Notes: generated from the letters alone by a model not told the origin. Numbered from the stretch's first letter, positions 1-8,439 are shown. The stretch: DNA of 64,000 nt from Tunturibacter empetritectus (GCF_040358985.1 NZ_CP132932.1:744001-808000), one strand, 5' to 3'. Numbers and translations: made by a program.

Positions 1-356
1 CACCAGCGAATCTCACGCATAATCTCCCTCTCATCCACCGTAACTCCCATCAGACGAGGCTCCTCCCGCCGACACCTCGCCCTGAACAGAAAATCCGTAT
101 TGTCCTGCATCTCCCCCTGATGCAGAAACTGATTCCTGTCGCAGTACACCGGCCCCGACATCACAAGCTCCAGCCCAGTCTCCTCCCTCACCTCACGCGC
201 TGCCGCCGCAGCCTCCGTCTCTCCCGCCTCAATCTCTCCACCCGGCAGAGCCCAGAAGACAAACTCCCCCTCCTCCCGCGGCACCACAAATCGAATCAGC
301 AAAACATCTCCCGCCTCATCAAACAGCATCACCCGCGCCGTTCGTCTCTTCCGCAC
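1..356 (-). CDS. Nudix hydrolase, C-terminus outside window
   Basis: Nudix-family hydrolase; members cleave nucleoside diphosphates linked to another group, and the substrate here is not predictable. Reading from a GTG at 356, about 118 residues are present before the window edge. The Nudix box is complete: G40, E46 and R-E-V-R-E-E-T-G at residues 54-61 fit Gx5Ex7REUxEExGU exactly. The GTG lies one base after the TAG of the upstream inositol monophosphatase gene, so translation of the two is probably coupled. An ATG at 329 is an alternative start but would cut into the first beta strand. Family call is firm; start and substrate are not. Confidence 0.85.
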   Translation of the reverse strand, partial: MRKRRTARVMLFDEAGDVLLIRFVVPREEGEFVFWALPGGEIEAGETEAAAAAREVREETGLELVMSGPVYCDRNQFLHQGEMQDNTDFLFRARCRREEPRLMGVTVDEREIMREIRW

Positions 357-357
357 C

Positions 358-1233
358 CTACTTCGCAGCCATCCGCTTCGCCGCAAACTCCGCCGCCGAA
401 GGAATCGCCGTCAACTCTCTTCCCGCAAACATCTCCGTAAACAGATGCACCATCTCGTTCTTAATCAACCCATTCGTCACCAGAGTCTCGCGACTATCCA
501 ACGTAAACTTTCCCCCATCGAAGTGAGTCGCCGAGCCCCCAGCCTCCTCCACCAGCAGAAATCCAGCCGACGTATCCCACGGATTCAGATTGAACTCCCA
601 GAACCCATCCAGCCGCCCGCAAGCCACATACGCCATATCCAACGCCGCACTCCCTGCCCTCCTCACCCCATGCGACCGCAGCGTGATCTCGTTATAGAAG
701 TGAATGTTCGGGCTCTCATGCCGCTTCTTACTCGGAAACCCCGTAGCCGTCAGCGACTCCTGCATCAAAGCGATCTTCGACACATGGATCTTTCTCCCAT
801 TCAGCCACGCGCCCTTTCCCCTCTCCGCAGAAAACATCTCATCGCGCAGCGGGTCGTAGATCACCCCGGCCACCATCTCTCCATCCTGATCCGCAGCCAG
901 CCCAGCCGAGCGCCTCTCCAAACCCAGCACTACGCAGAACGCCGGAAACCCATGCGCAAAGTTCGTCGTCCCATCCAGCGGATCCACATACCACCGAAAC
1001 TCGCTATCCAATCCACTCCGCGTCCCCTCCTCGCCATACACCCCATGCGCAGGAAACGCCGCCTTCAGCTTCTCCACAATCAACTGCTCGCTCGCACGAT
1101 CGGCCTCCGTCACCAGGTCCACATCGCCCTTGTACTCCGTCGTCACCCCCTTCGTGTAAAACCCCCGCAGCAACGCCCCCGCCTGCCGCGCAATACCCTC
1201 AGCAATATGCGCAAACTCAAACTTCTTCATCAT
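358..1233 (-). CDS. suhB: Inositol monophosphatase family protein
   Basis: Mg2+-dependent phosphatase of the inositol monophosphatase superfamily, hydrolysing myo-inositol 1-phosphate or a related sugar phosphate in the cytoplasm. Motifs in order: D-L-V-T-E-A-D, Y-G-E-E-G, the metal-binding D-P-L-D-G-T-T-N-F and the C-terminal W-D-T-S-A-G. With the start at 1233 it has 291 residues, slightly longer than the usual 260-270 because of a C-terminal tail. The start is chosen because GGGAGG lies just upstream of the double ATG at 1233/1230; the frame stays open to 1512 but that extension overlaps the divergent DUF4242 gene and resembles nothing. The specific symbol suhB is by analogy. Confidence 0.9.
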   Translation of the reverse strand: MMKKFEFAHIAEGIARQAGALLRGFYTKGVTTEYKGDVDLVTEADRASEQLIVEKLKAAFPAHGVYGEEGTRSGLDSEFRWYVDPLDGTTNFAHGFPAFCVVLGLERRSAGLAADQDGEMVAGVIYDPLRDEMFSAERGKGAWLNGRKIHVSKIALMQESLTATGFPSKKRHESPNIHFYNEITLRSHGVRRAGSAALDMAYVACGRLDGFWEFNLNPWDTSAGFLLVEEAGGSATHFDGGKFTLDSRETLVTNGLIKNEMVHLFTEMFAGRELTAIPSAAEFAAKRMAAK

Positions 1234-1351
1234 GAACCTCCCATCGACCGCAGCCGTCTCCAGTGCTATCGTTGTCCACCAGAGTATGTCCACCAGACTA
1301 TCCTGTGCCCGTCCGGCCCCGCTCGAAACTCCATCTCTCCCGAGGTCAGCC

Positions 1352-1627
1352 ATGCCAAAATTTCTTATCGAACGCGATATCCCCGACACCGGCCACCTCA
1401 CGCGCGAACAACTCGTCGCCATCTCCGAAAGCTCCTGCCGCACCCTCCGCGGCATCGACCCCGAAGTGCAGTGGCTCACCTCCTTCGTCACCGCCGACAA
1501 GATCTTCTGCATCTACATCGCACCCGACGAAGAGGTCATCCGCCGCCACGCCTTCGAGGGCGGCTTTCCCGCCAACGCCATCACCCTCATCCACTCCACC
1601 ATCGACCCCACCTACGCCGACGCCTGA
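1352..1627 (+). CDS. DUF4242 domain small protein
   Basis: Small soluble protein of 91 residues matching the DUF4242 family as I remember it (one Streptomyces member has been described as nickel-binding). It starts M-P-K-F-L-I-E-R-D-I-P and has the typical core phrases around V-T-A-D-K-I-F-C-I-Y and G-G-F-P-A-N. The ATG is preceded by CGAGGTC at suitable spacing. It is divergent from the inositol monophosphatase gene and convergent with the VWFA-domain gene, so it is probably a single-gene unit. Its biochemical role is not known to me. Confidence 0.75.
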   Translation: MPKFLIERDIPDTGHLTREQLVAISESSCRTLRGIDPEVQWLTSFVTADKIFCIYIAPDEEVIRRHAFEGGFPANAITLIHSTIDPTYADA

Positions 1628-1630
1628 TCT

Positions 1631-2689
1631 CTATCGCGCATCCGCGTAGTATCCCGTTCGATACCGCAGATCATACTTCGCCTTTAGCTCCGCATCCGTC
1701 ATCCTTACCTTGATCTGCCGAAACGAACTATCCGCCCCCCGCCGCGGCGCATAATACCCCAGCAGATACTGCGTCCGCAGGTCATCCGACACATGCGCAA
1801 ACGCCGGCTCCAGATCCTTCGGGTCCACCACGTAGTAGTACTTCCCACCCGTATCCTCGGCCAGTTGAATCAGCGCATGCTCCCCGCCCGTATTCCTGCC
1901 CGCATCCGCATAGATCGGCACAATAATGATCGAGTACACCATCGCCCCCGCCCTCTGCGCCTCCTCTAGCGCCTGCGTATAGCGCGCCCCTTTCACCGTA
2001 TCGCCGCCATCGGTGATCAGCACAATCACCCGCCTTCGCCCATTCGCAGCCGAGGTCCCCGCCAGCCTATCCGACGCCAGATAGATCGCGTCATACAACG
2101 CCGTAGCGTCTCCATGCTGAATCGCATTCAACCCGCTCTCAATCCGCTTCGGCTGATTCGTAAACGGCACAAGCTCCCGCACCACATCCGAGAACTCCAT
2201 CAGGTCCAGCTCATCCTGCTCCCGCAGCAACGCTCGCACAAAGTGCTTCGCCGCCTCCTTCTCCAGCCGCTCACTGGTCATCACGCTCTCACTCGCATCA
2301 ATGGCAAGCACGATCGACAGCGGCGTCGTAGCCTCTTTCTCAAATACAGCGATCTTCTGCAGCTTCCCATCCTCAAGAATCTGGAAGTCCTCCCGCTCCA
2401 GCCCACCCACCGGCGAACCCTTCGCATCCACCACGTTCAACGCCACATTCACCAGCCGCGTCTCCACCCTGATCGTAGGAAATCCGCCCTCAGGAGTCCC
2501 CGCAGAACCATTCGCCTTGCCACCCGTCTGAGTCTGAGTCGCCACCGCAGGCGGTGTCTGCACATCCTCCGGATCCTTAGGCGCCTGCGCCCCCACCGTC
2601 GCAGGAGGCTGCCTCACCACCGGAGCCTGCGACAACAGATCCCCCCGCACCAGCACGAGCCCAAGCAGTGCCCCAACCAGCACTCTCAC
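1631..2689 (-). CDS. Secreted VWFA-related domain protein
   Basis: Exported protein of 352 residues with an N-terminal hydrophobic signal segment, a Pro/Ala/Gln-rich linker to about residue 70, a short beta domain (V-E-T-R-L-V-N-V) and a von Willebrand factor A domain. The metal-ion-dependent adhesion site is visible as D-A-S-E-S, with a later T-D-G-G-D. The architecture fits the VWFA-related family common in Acidobacteria, whose members bind unknown partners in the envelope. It overlaps the end of moaE by four bases (ATGA), so it is read from the moaD-moaE transcript, though no functional tie to molybdopterin is evident. It ends four bases from the convergent DUF4242 gene. Confidence 0.85.
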   Translation of the reverse strand: MRVLVGALLGLVLVRGDLLSQAPVVRQPPATVGAQAPKDPEDVQTPPAVATQTQTGGKANGSAGTPEGGFPTIRVETRLVNVALNVVDAKGSPVGGLEREDFQILEDGKLQKIAVFEKEATTPLSIVLAIDASESVMTSERLEKEAAKHFVRALLREQDELDLMEFSDVVRELVPFTNQPKRIESGLNAIQHGDATALYDAIYLASDRLAGTSAANGRRRVIVLITDGGDTVKGARYTQALEEAQRAGAMVYSIIIVPIYADAGRNTGGEHALIQLAEDTGGKYYYVVDPKDLEPAFAHVSDDLRTQYLLGYYAPRRGADSSFRQIKVRMTDAELKAKYDLRYRTGYYADAR

Positions 2690-3411
2690 CGTGCGCCTCC
2701 ACCCTCGACCTTCGCCACAGAACCGGGTGCCCGATACATCGCTTCTGATATATCGGCATCGTCCGAAGAAGCATGACCGCCGGGTCCCGCCGTCTCGCTG
2801 ACTCCCTGACTCGCTAACCCACCGGGTGCCCCATCCTTTCGCGGTTTCATCGCGATAGGGTGGGGTATTCGCGCCGGTAGGCGCGAACCGCTCTCCTCCC
2901 CAAGCCCATCCGCCCCGCCCAAAACCAACGCCTCGGAAGCGCCCTCCGTCTCGCTAACTGGCTGACTCGCCAACCCGCCAACCCGCTGCTCCTCAGGGAA
3001 CGGCTCCCCATCCGCCCACACCGCCCCATCCACAAACTGTTCCTTCTTCCAGATCGGCACCGTCTTCTTCAACGTATCGATCAGCCACCGGCAAGCCTCA
3101 AACGCCGCACCCCGATGCGCCGAAGCCACCACAATCAGCACACTGGTCTCCCCTACATAAAGCCGCCCCAGACGATGCACCAGCGCCACATCCCGTACGC
3201 CAAACAGCTCCACCGCCTCGCCCGCCAACCCGCGCATCTTCTCCAGCGCCATCTCCCGATAAGCCTCATAGTCGAGATACAGCGTCTTCCGTCCCCGCGT
3301 ATTATCCCGCACAATCCCGTCAAACACGCACACCGCGCCGTCCGCAGCAGCTTTGATCTCCGCCGCAATCTCCGCCGACGCAATCACCTCATCTGTAATC
3401 TCAACCCGCAT
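2686..3411 (-). CDS. moaE: Molybdopterin synthase large subunit with repeat-derived tail
   Basis: Catalytic large subunit of molybdopterin synthase, which transfers sulfur from MoaD thiocarboxylate to precursor Z (cPMP). Residues 1-135 look like ordinary MoaE: F-D-G-I-V-R-D-N-T-R-G, H-R-L-G, A-H-R-G-A-A-F-E, and K-K-T-V-P-I-W-K-K-E with its active-site lysines. After P-F-P-E-E the frame continues for roughly 100 residues translated from two family-A repeats and their GTTAGCGAGTCA-like spacer, so the 241-residue protein is far longer than the usual ~150. Start 3411 has GAGG seven bases upstream; in-frame codons up to 3435 are alternatives. Downstream of moaD and four-base coupled to the VWFA gene. 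Confidence 0.92.
   Translation of the reverse strand: MRVEITDEVIASAEIAAEIKAAADGAVCVFDGIVRDNTRGRKTLYLDYEAYREMALEKMRGLAGEAVELFGVRDVALVHRLGRLYVGETSVLIVVASAHRGAAFEACRWLIDTLKKTVPIWKKEQFVDGAVWADGEPFPEEQRVGGLASQPVSETEGASEALVLGGADGLGEESGSRLPARIPHPIAMKPRKDGAPGGLASQGVSETAGPGGHASSDDADISEAMYRAPGSVAKVEGGGAR
2722..2780. repeat. Family A repeat (variant), inside moaE
   Basis: GGGTGCCCGATA followed by a loop and TATCGG, then a tail ending CGAAGAAGCATGACCGC. The tail resembles the one at 6088-6110 (GCGAAGACATGACCGC), linking the two as one sub-type. It is translated in frame as the last residues of MoaE. Confidence 0.6.
2822..2910. repeat. Family A repeat, full length, inside moaE
   Basis: Contains GGGTGCCCCATCC, an inverted repeat (CCCATCCTTTCGCG against CGCGATAGGGTGGG) and the conserved tail GCGCGAACCGCTCTCC. 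Near-identical copies lie at 5858-5940 and 40896-40990. It is in frame in the 3' part of moaE, flanked on both sides by CTGACTCGCTAAC-like short repeats. Confidence 0.9.
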
Positions 3412-3436
3412 CCCATACCTCAAACCCATACTCAAC

Positions 3437-3540
3437 CTTTGTCATTCTGAGCGGAGCGAAGAACCTCCGCATTTTGCTTTTGCCTTTGCTTTTGCCTTTG
3501 CCTTTGCCTCTACCTCTACCTCTACCTCTACCTCTAAACA
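3437..3540. repeat. Family B repeat plus hexanucleotide microsatellite
   Basis: GTCATTCTGAGCGGAGCGAAGAA (3437-3459) followed by CCGCATTTTGC and then two runs of hexanucleotide units, about five (TTTGCY) and five (CTCTAC). It lies between moaD and moaE, in what should be a tight operon junction. Confidence 0.85.
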
Positions 3541-3553
3541 AATCAACTAAAAA

Positions 3554-3625
3554 TCGTCATCTCGACGAAGCTGCTCACGGTCTCATCGTGAGCAGCGTAG
3601 TGGAGAGACCCTCGCATTTGTTCTT
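3554..3625. repeat. Family B repeat with hairpin
   Basis: A TCATCTCGACGAAG start followed by a perfect hairpin GCTGCTCAC / GTGAGCAGC and CCTCGCATTTG. The equivalent hairpin GTTGCTCAC / GTGAGCAAC occurs in the copy at 30722. The T/G-rich tail runs on to the 3' end of moaD. Confidence 0.8.
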
Positions 3626-3657
3626 ATTTTTGCCGCTGCTCTTGATTTTTCCTTTGC

Positions 3658-3921
3658 TCATCGCTGTCGTCTTCCAACTCCCCCACTCACCGGCGGCAAC
3701 AAAGCCACCTCGTCGCCATCCTTCAACACATCGACACCTTGCGCATACTCCTGATTCACCGCCACAGCCATCGAATCCCAAACTCCCGCAGCGCCCACAG
3801 CCCGTCCCCGGCAACCCGCAATCAGATCCGCCACCGAGGCCCCATCCGTCAGCTCCAAATCCTCACCACTCCTGCCGAAGACATCCTTCAGCACTCCAAA
3901 ATAAAGAACTCGCACCCGCAT
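3658..3921 (-). CDS. moaD: Molybdopterin synthase sulfur carrier, stop displaced
   Basis: Small ubiquitin-fold sulfur carrier of molybdopterin synthase, expected to be adenylated and thiocarboxylated at a terminal Gly-Gly. The 87-residue product shows the usual fold (start M-R-V-R-V-L-Y-F, end L-L-P-P-V-S-G-G) but the frame does not stop after Gly-Gly: six more residues, V-G-R-R-Q-R, follow before TGA. The DNA coding for these runs into the low-complexity tail of the adjacent family-B repeat, which suggests the repeat replaced the normal stop. Free Gly-Gly is required for function, so trimming or an inactive protein must be considered. moaE follows after 246 bp. Confidence 0.88.
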   Translation of the reverse strand: MRVRVLYFGVLKDVFGRSGEDLELTDGASVADLIAGCRGRAVGAAGVWDSMAVAVNQEYAQGVDVLKDGDEVALLPPVSGGVGRRQR

Positions 3922-4017
3922 ATCCCATCAGAATACGCGAGCACGAGTCTTTGACGTCCATACAACTTCAACATCACTCCTAAAGGGAGCAACGCCGCCT
4001 TCTGACCATCAAACCCT

Positions 4018-4665
4018 TCAGCGAACCGAGTCCGGAAACGGAGAGTTCGCAATCAGATCGCAGAAGTTCGGGCTCTTGTACCCCGGAATAAACCGCTCGC
4101 AAACATCCGCCTTCACCGTCCCCCAGGTCGTCCCCGGCTTATTCTCAAACCCGCCAAAGAATGCCTTCACGATCCCCTCCTTAAAGTTCTCCCGAGGATA
4201 CTCCGCCACAATCGCCTCACGAACATCCGTCGGAAAAATCTCAAACCCCTCCCCCAGCACATCCAGCCCCACGCCTGAAAACAGCAGCGCCACCTCCGAC
4301 TTCATATACTGCGTCACCCCCGGAGTCGTATGCAGCGCAATCGCCGTCCACGCCGTCATCACCTCTTCCTCCGCCACGTTATGCGCAGTCAAAAACTGTC
4401 GCACCGCATTCGCCCCATCCACCTCAAAACGCTCCGTCTCGCTGATGTACCTCTTCACCAGCCCAAGATCATGGAACGCCGCACTCACATACAACAGCTC
4501 AGGATCGAACCGCAGCTTCTTCTGCCGCCCCAGCTCCGCAGCAAACAAATACACCCGGTTCGAATGGTTGAACAACAGATCCGTACCCTGCTCCCGCAGG
4601 ATTTCGGTAGCCTCTTTGGCAAGCTTGGAATCAGGAATAGCGGTAGCAGAAATCGTAAGACTCAT
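4018..4665 (-). CDS. HD domain-containing hydrolase
   Basis: Metal-dependent HD-domain protein of 215 residues. The metal ligands are visible as H in F-N-H-S-N-R-V-Y, the H-D pair in A-A-F-H-D-L-G-L, and H-T-T-P-G later. The F-N-H-S-N-R-V-Y-L-F phrase resembles the HD family containing fungal cyanamide hydratase, but substrate cannot be assigned. Start 4665 is preferred to 4683 because AAAGGAG is six bases upstream of it. It is divergent from the GlxA-type regulator at 4789, with about 120 bp between them, so the two may be related functionally. Confidence 0.8.
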   Translation of the reverse strand: MSLTISATAIPDSKLAKEATEILREQGTDLLFNHSNRVYLFAAELGRQKKLRFDPELLYVSAAFHDLGLVKRYISETERFEVDGANAVRQFLTAHNVAEEEVMTAWTAIALHTTPGVTQYMKSEVALLFSGVGLDVLGEGFEIFPTDVREAIVAEYPRENFKEGIVKAFFGGFENKPGTTWGTVKADVCERFIPGYKSPNFCDLIANSPFPDSVR

Positions 4666-4788
4666 GGCACTCTCCTTTGGCACAACTTACTGACATCCCC
4701 ATCCTGCGCCGCCCCCGCCCGCACCGCCACGACACAGATACAGCAAATTCGGACATCCCCTCCGCCCCAATCACGTACCCTGAAAACC

Positions 4789-5769
4789 ATGCGAAAGATC
4801 GTCATCACCGGCCCTCCCCCCGTGCAGATCCTCGACATCGCCGGCCCCCTCGAGGTCTTTGCCAACGCCGTCTTCGCCAACGCCGTCCCCGCCAACGCCC
4901 CCGGCTACGAGATCACACTCGCCACACCCGACGCCACCACCGTCCTCCAGACCAACCGAGGCTTCGCCCTCACCAACGCCGTCCCCCTCGCCGAAGTCAC
5001 CGGCCCAATCGACACCCTCCTCGTCACCGGCGGCCCCGGAGCCGAATCCGGCACCTACGATCCCGTTTACGTCGCCTGGATCGCCCAAGCCGCCACCCGC
5101 TCCCGCCGCGTCGCCTCCATCTGCACCGGAGCCTTCCTCCTCGCCGCCGCCGGCCTCCTCGACAACCGCCAGGCCGTCACCCACTGGGACTTCTGCGACC
5201 GCCTCGCCCGCGAGTTCCCCGCCGTCCAAGTCAAGCCCGACCCCATCTACCTCCGCGACGGTTCAATCTACACCTCCGCCGGCATCACCGCCGGCATGGA
5301 CCTTGCCCTAGCACTCGTAGAAGAAGACCACGGCCACGCCGCCGCCCTCGCCATCGCGCGCAAGTTAGTCATGTTCCTCGTCCGCCCCGGAGGCCAGGCC
5401 CAGTACAGCCACATGCTCTCCCACCAGGCCGTCACCTCGCAGCCCCTACGCGAGCTACAGGTCTGGATGCTCGAACATCTCCGCGAACCCCTCACCGTCG
5501 ACCGCCTCGCCGAGCGCATTGGCGTCAGCCCCCGCCACTTCACCCGCATCTGCCTTCGCGAAACCAGCGTGAACCCCGGCCAGTTCGTCGATCGCATGCG
5601 CGTCGAAGCCGCCCAGCAGATGATCGACAGCTCGAACATGGGCCTCAAAGAGATCGCCGCCGCCACCGGCTTCAGCACTGCAGACGCCATGCGCCGCACC
5701 TTCTCCCGCATCCTCGGCATCACCCCCGCCGAATACATCCACCGCTTCAAACGCCCCACCCAGTCCTAG
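4789..5769 (+). CDS. GlxA family AraC-type regulator with DJ-1/PfpI domain
   Basis: Transcriptional regulator of 326 residues: an N-terminal DJ-1/PfpI (class I amidotransferase-like) domain to about residue 190 and a C-terminal AraC double helix-turn-helix from about 215 (L-T-V-D-R-L-A-E-R-I-G-V-S-P-R-H-F-T-R). The nucleophile-elbow region reads A-S-I-C-T-G-A-F. Residues 24-36 come from a 15-base unit repeated about 2.5 times (A-N-A-V-F / A-N-A-V-P / A-N-A). In this family the sensor domain binds small metabolites. The divergent HD hydrolase is a plausible target; that is inference from position only. Confidence 0.88.
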   Translation: MRKIVITGPPPVQILDIAGPLEVFANAVFANAVPANAPGYEITLATPDATTVLQTNRGFALTNAVPLAEVTGPIDTLLVTGGPGAESGTYDPVYVAWIAQAATRSRRVASICTGAFLLAAAGLLDNRQAVTHWDFCDRLAREFPAVQVKPDPIYLRDGSIYTSAGITAGMDLALALVEEDHGHAAALAIARKLVMFLVRPGGQAQYSHMLSHQAVTSQPLRELQVWMLEHLREPLTVDRLAERIGVSPRHFTRICLRETSVNPGQFVDRMRVEAAQQMIDSSNMGLKEIAAATGFSTADAMRRTFSRILGITPAEYIHRFKRPTQS

Positions 5770-5857
5770 CTGGATACAGATGGGCATAGATGGGCACACC
5801 AGCAACACCCTTGATAAATCCCGAGAATCGGGTACCGATATCTGAGCTCCGAAAGGA

Positions 5858-5940
5858 CCGGGTGCCCCATCCTTTCGCGGTCGTATCGCGATAGGGTGGG
5901 TTATTCGCGCTGGCAGGCGCGAACCGCTCTCCTTCCCACC
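5858..5940. repeat. Family A repeat, full length
   Basis: GGGTGCCCCATCCTTTCGCG, loop, CGCGATAGGGTGGG, then GGCAGGCGCGAACCGCTCTCC. It matches the copies at 2822 and 40896 over about 80 bases with few differences. Confidence 0.9.
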
Positions 5941-6054
5941 TCACAGAAATCCTCACCCCCAACGGCACCAGGCGCATATCTCGACCCTAAGATTGCCCTC
6001 GTACGAACAACCTCCGCCTCAAAACTCCGTCGGCGCATGACACTTCTCCAACAG

Positions 6055-6110
6055 CCGGGTACCCCATATCTCGATTTTGAGATGTGGGCCTCATGCGAAG
6101 ACATGACCGC
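6055..6110. repeat. Family A repeat (variant)
   Basis: GGGTACCCCATATCTC, loop GATTTT, GAGATGTGGG: the same hairpin design as the full-length copies with a different stem. It ends GCGAAGACATGACCGC, like the moaE copy at 2722. Confidence 0.75.
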
Positions 6111-6115
6111 TTTCT

Positions 6116-6535
6116 CTAAGACTCCTTCGCCGCACGATACTTCTCCAACAGCTTCCTCCCCTTCGCCGCTAATTTCTTCGCCGCAGCCTCCGTCTTCGGA
6201 ATCGGCTCACCCCACGCATGCGCACTCAGTGCCAACCGCGTCGGTTCTCCATCCTTCACCATCGGCCCGCGCGGATGCGTAAAGTGCCGCGTCAAAAACG
6301 ATCCCTTCCTCCGCATCTTCTCCGGAGTATCCGCCTCCCCCTTCACTCCCGGCTTCAGATTCGCACCCTCCGTCTTCTTATAAAACTCCCGCCCCGCCGC
6401 CGTCAGCCCGCCCTTCGGATCCTTCCCCTTCGCAGGCATCGACTTCGCCGCGCTCTTCGTTGCAGACTTCGCCGCGCTCTTCGTTCCTGGCCTCTTCACC
6501 ACACTCTTCGCACTTGGCTTTTTCACATTTGGCAT
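6116..6535 (-). CDS. Small basic protein, DUF6321-like
   Basis: Protein of 139 residues. The first 40 are a Lys/Ala/Ser-rich tail with repeated S-A-A-K-S units, like histone-type DNA-binding tails; the rest is a conserved basic domain containing G-G-L-T-A-A-G-R-E, T-P-E-K-M-R-R-K-G-S-F and L-A-L-S-A-H-A-W-G-E-P. I recall this domain as DUF6321. Charge and composition suggest nucleic-acid binding, but no function is established. An AGAGGG sits seven bases before the ATG at 6535. It stands alone between repeats and the GGDEF gene. Confidence 0.7.
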   Translation of the reverse strand: MPNVKKPSAKSVVKRPGTKSAAKSATKSAAKSMPAKGKDPKGGLTAAGREFYKKTEGANLKPGVKGEADTPEKMRRKGSFLTRHFTHPRGPMVKDGEPTRLALSAHAWGEPIPKTEAAAKKLAAKGRKLLEKYRAAKES

Positions 6536-6801
6536 CGCAAACCCTCTTCTACTTGAGAATCAATCCACCCCCAACAGGTTTCTTCGGCACTCACCGAAGT
6601 TCGACCACAAACACCATCGCACCACAAATTGCACCATCCACGGTTCCAAATTAAAGACCGCCAAACTACTGCAACCTATCGGCAACTTCCATAACCGCTG
6701 CGATGGCATCACTTGCACCCTAGCCACCCCAGATAAGCTGGCTCCGACCAACATCCACGCTCCTTTTGGCATCCAACCTTCATCAGTCGTCGCACCATCC
6801 C

Positions 6802-7722
6802 ATGACCATTCCAGCTATCCCAAATCTAGTAATTCAACTCATCCTCGCTACCTCAGTTGTCTTATTCCTCTCCTCACTCCTCCCCATCCGCCGGATCTGC
6901 GCCATGCTGCCTCGCGGCCGTGCCCGCTCCACCTGGCGCATCATGGGAGCACTTCTCACCCTCGCCGCCGTCGGCGTCGCCATCTTCCTCCGCATCAACA
7001 CCACCGACGGTCCAGACAACTACGAAGACTGGATCGTCAGCCTCGTCTTCCTGGCCGCATCCATCTTCGTCTTTACCGTATCCACCCTCGCCCTCCACAC
7101 CGCCAGAGACCTCTCCAAGATCGTCGACCTCGAACGCGCCGCCATCATCGACCCCGTCACCGAACTCTTCAACCGCCGTCACATCATGGCCCTTCTCGAC
7201 GCCCAGTGCCAGCACTCCTCGAAGCACAACTCCCCCTTCTCCATCCTCCTCATCGACGTCGACAACTTCAAAGCCATCAACGACACCTTCGGCCATCGCA
7301 CCGGAGACACCGTACTCAAAGAGCTCGGCCGCGTCATCTCCCACATCATCCCCGAATCCAGAGCCATCGGACGTTACGGCGGCGAGGAGTTCCTCGTCAT
7401 CCTTCCCCAATCCGCCTCCAGCCAGGCATGGCGCATCGCCGAAGAGCTTCGAAAAGCCGTCCAGGCCACCAAAATTGCCAGTCAGAGAACGCTCATCGAC
7501 TCCCCCACCATCAGCATCGGCATCGCTACTGCCTTCGGATGGAAGGAGACCTCTGAAGACCTCATCGAGATCGCCGACGAAGCCCTCTACTCCGCCAAAG
7601 CTGCCGGACGCAACTGCATCTGCCACGCCTTCGAATCCTCAGGAAGACAACTCTCGTCCAGATTCACCACCGTCCCCGCAACCCACATCCTGGTGGACGA
7701 GACGCTGGAGCCGCAACCTTGA
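6802..7722 (+). CDS. Membrane GGDEF diguanylate cyclase
   Basis: Predicted diguanylate cyclase of 306 residues making the second messenger c-di-GMP. Three hydrophobic segments lie at about residues 8-28, 50-66 and 80-103, followed by a short linker and the catalytic domain from about 125. The active-site loop is R-Y-G-G-E-E-F, and the domain opening D-P-V-T-E-L-F-N-R-R-H is intact. No obvious I-site RxxD is seen upstream of GGEEF. ATG 6802 is preferred; an in-frame TTG at 6766 would add 12 residues. It stands alone with no adjacent c-di-GMP gene. Confidence 0.92.
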   Translation: MTIPAIPNLVIQLILATSVVLFLSSLLPIRRICAMLPRGRARSTWRIMGALLTLAAVGVAIFLRINTTDGPDNYEDWIVSLVFLAASIFVFTVSTLALHTARDLSKIVDLERAAIIDPVTELFNRRHIMALLDAQCQHSSKHNSPFSILLIDVDNFKAINDTFGHRTGDTVLKELGRVISHIIPESRAIGRYGGEEFLVILPQSASSQAWRIAEELRKAVQATKIASQRTLIDSPTISIGIATAFGWKETSEDLIEIADEALYSAKAAGRNCICHAFESSGRQLSSRFTTVPATHILVDETLEPQP

Positions 7723-7924
7723 CCCAGCAAGATTCCTATATACGATAGGCGTGTGCCCCGTTGGGAACACGCGATAGTCTGGCATTGATAAGCGGCAGTG
7801 TGATGTCGCTCTGGCATCGATCATGTCTGCCAACGCAACGCCCACCTCTTCGCGTCAGAAGAGTGCTCGGGCCCCGGCCAAGCAGGCAGACCCATCGCCT
7901 CGCTGCGGGGGGGGCCAAAGAGGA

Positions 7925-8383
7925 CTACTTGCTAACGAATCCCCAGATCAGAAACGCGAAAGCTATCGTGAGGAGTACAACACGCCAGCGGTGATGCATA
8001 TCCCATCTGCGCCGATACGTCTTCCAATCGGGAGGAGGAGTGGACTTCTCCCACGATTTAATACGGTTGTTGACCGGCACGAGGGCGATAAGCGTATAGA
8101 CAATCGCGACGATCCACAAAACGGCCGATGTAGCGAACCAGATCGGTAAGCGGCCAGATTGATGCCATCGGATAACAACCTCGGCTAACGTAAGCAAAAG
8201 CGTAAGGTTGTACCAAAACGGCATGACCGTCCCCAGCACACGAGCGATGGCGCTTGCGGCTGGCAGATGGGCGTCATCCGGAAGTCTATCGAGCGTTGGA
8301 TGAATAAGCGCGGCGATGGCCAGTTCACATCCAACCATCAATCCCGCGACGATAATTGCAACGACACTTAGGACTTCCATCAT
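7925..8383 (-). CDS. DUF1772 membrane protein
   Basis: Small integral membrane protein of about 152 residues with four hydrophobic segments, resembling DUF1772 (anthrone-oxygenase-like) proteins by its A-A-L-I-H-P-T-L and the W-D-M-H-H-R-W-R-V-V-L-L end. Start 8383 (M-M-E-V-L) is chosen because GGAGG lies just before it; ATG 8395 is the alternative. It follows the DUF4267 gene on the same strand after about 110 bp, so both probably answer to the divergent TetR regulator. Base composition is less GC-rich than neighbours, which fits acquisition. Physiological role unknown. Confidence 0.75.
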   Translation of the reverse strand: MMEVLSVVAIIVAGLMVGCELAIAALIHPTLDRLPDDAHLPAASAIARVLGTVMPFWYNLTLLLTLAEVVIRWHQSGRLPIWFATSAVLWIVAIVYTLIALVPVNNRIKSWEKSTPPPDWKTYRRRWDMHHRWRVVLLTIAFAFLIWGFVSK

Positions 8384-8439
8384 GAACTCCTCCATCTACT
8401 GGTTGTTCAACCAACTCACGGTCGACAAGAACGGTTAAA

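Larger units (their letters stand above)
5770..6115. other. Intergenic stretch with two family A repeats
   Basis: No gene is seen. Two family-A elements fill much of it (5858-5940 and 6055-6095). Also present is ATGGGCATAGATGGGCA near 5780 and a short GGGTACCGATATC stretch at 5830 that may be a decayed third copy. Confidence 0.7.

Noticed and set aside
445..1713. Long open frames opposite the inositol monophosphatase and similar long Arg/His/Pro-rich frames across the window
   Set aside because: They are antisense or alternative-frame readings of well-supported genes, a GC-rich artefact, with biased composition and no domain or Shine-Dalgarno.
7749..7772. GCGTGT / ACACGC hairpin after the GGDEF gene as a terminator
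   Set aside because: Stem of six pairs with a 12-base loop and no T-tract; too weak to call.
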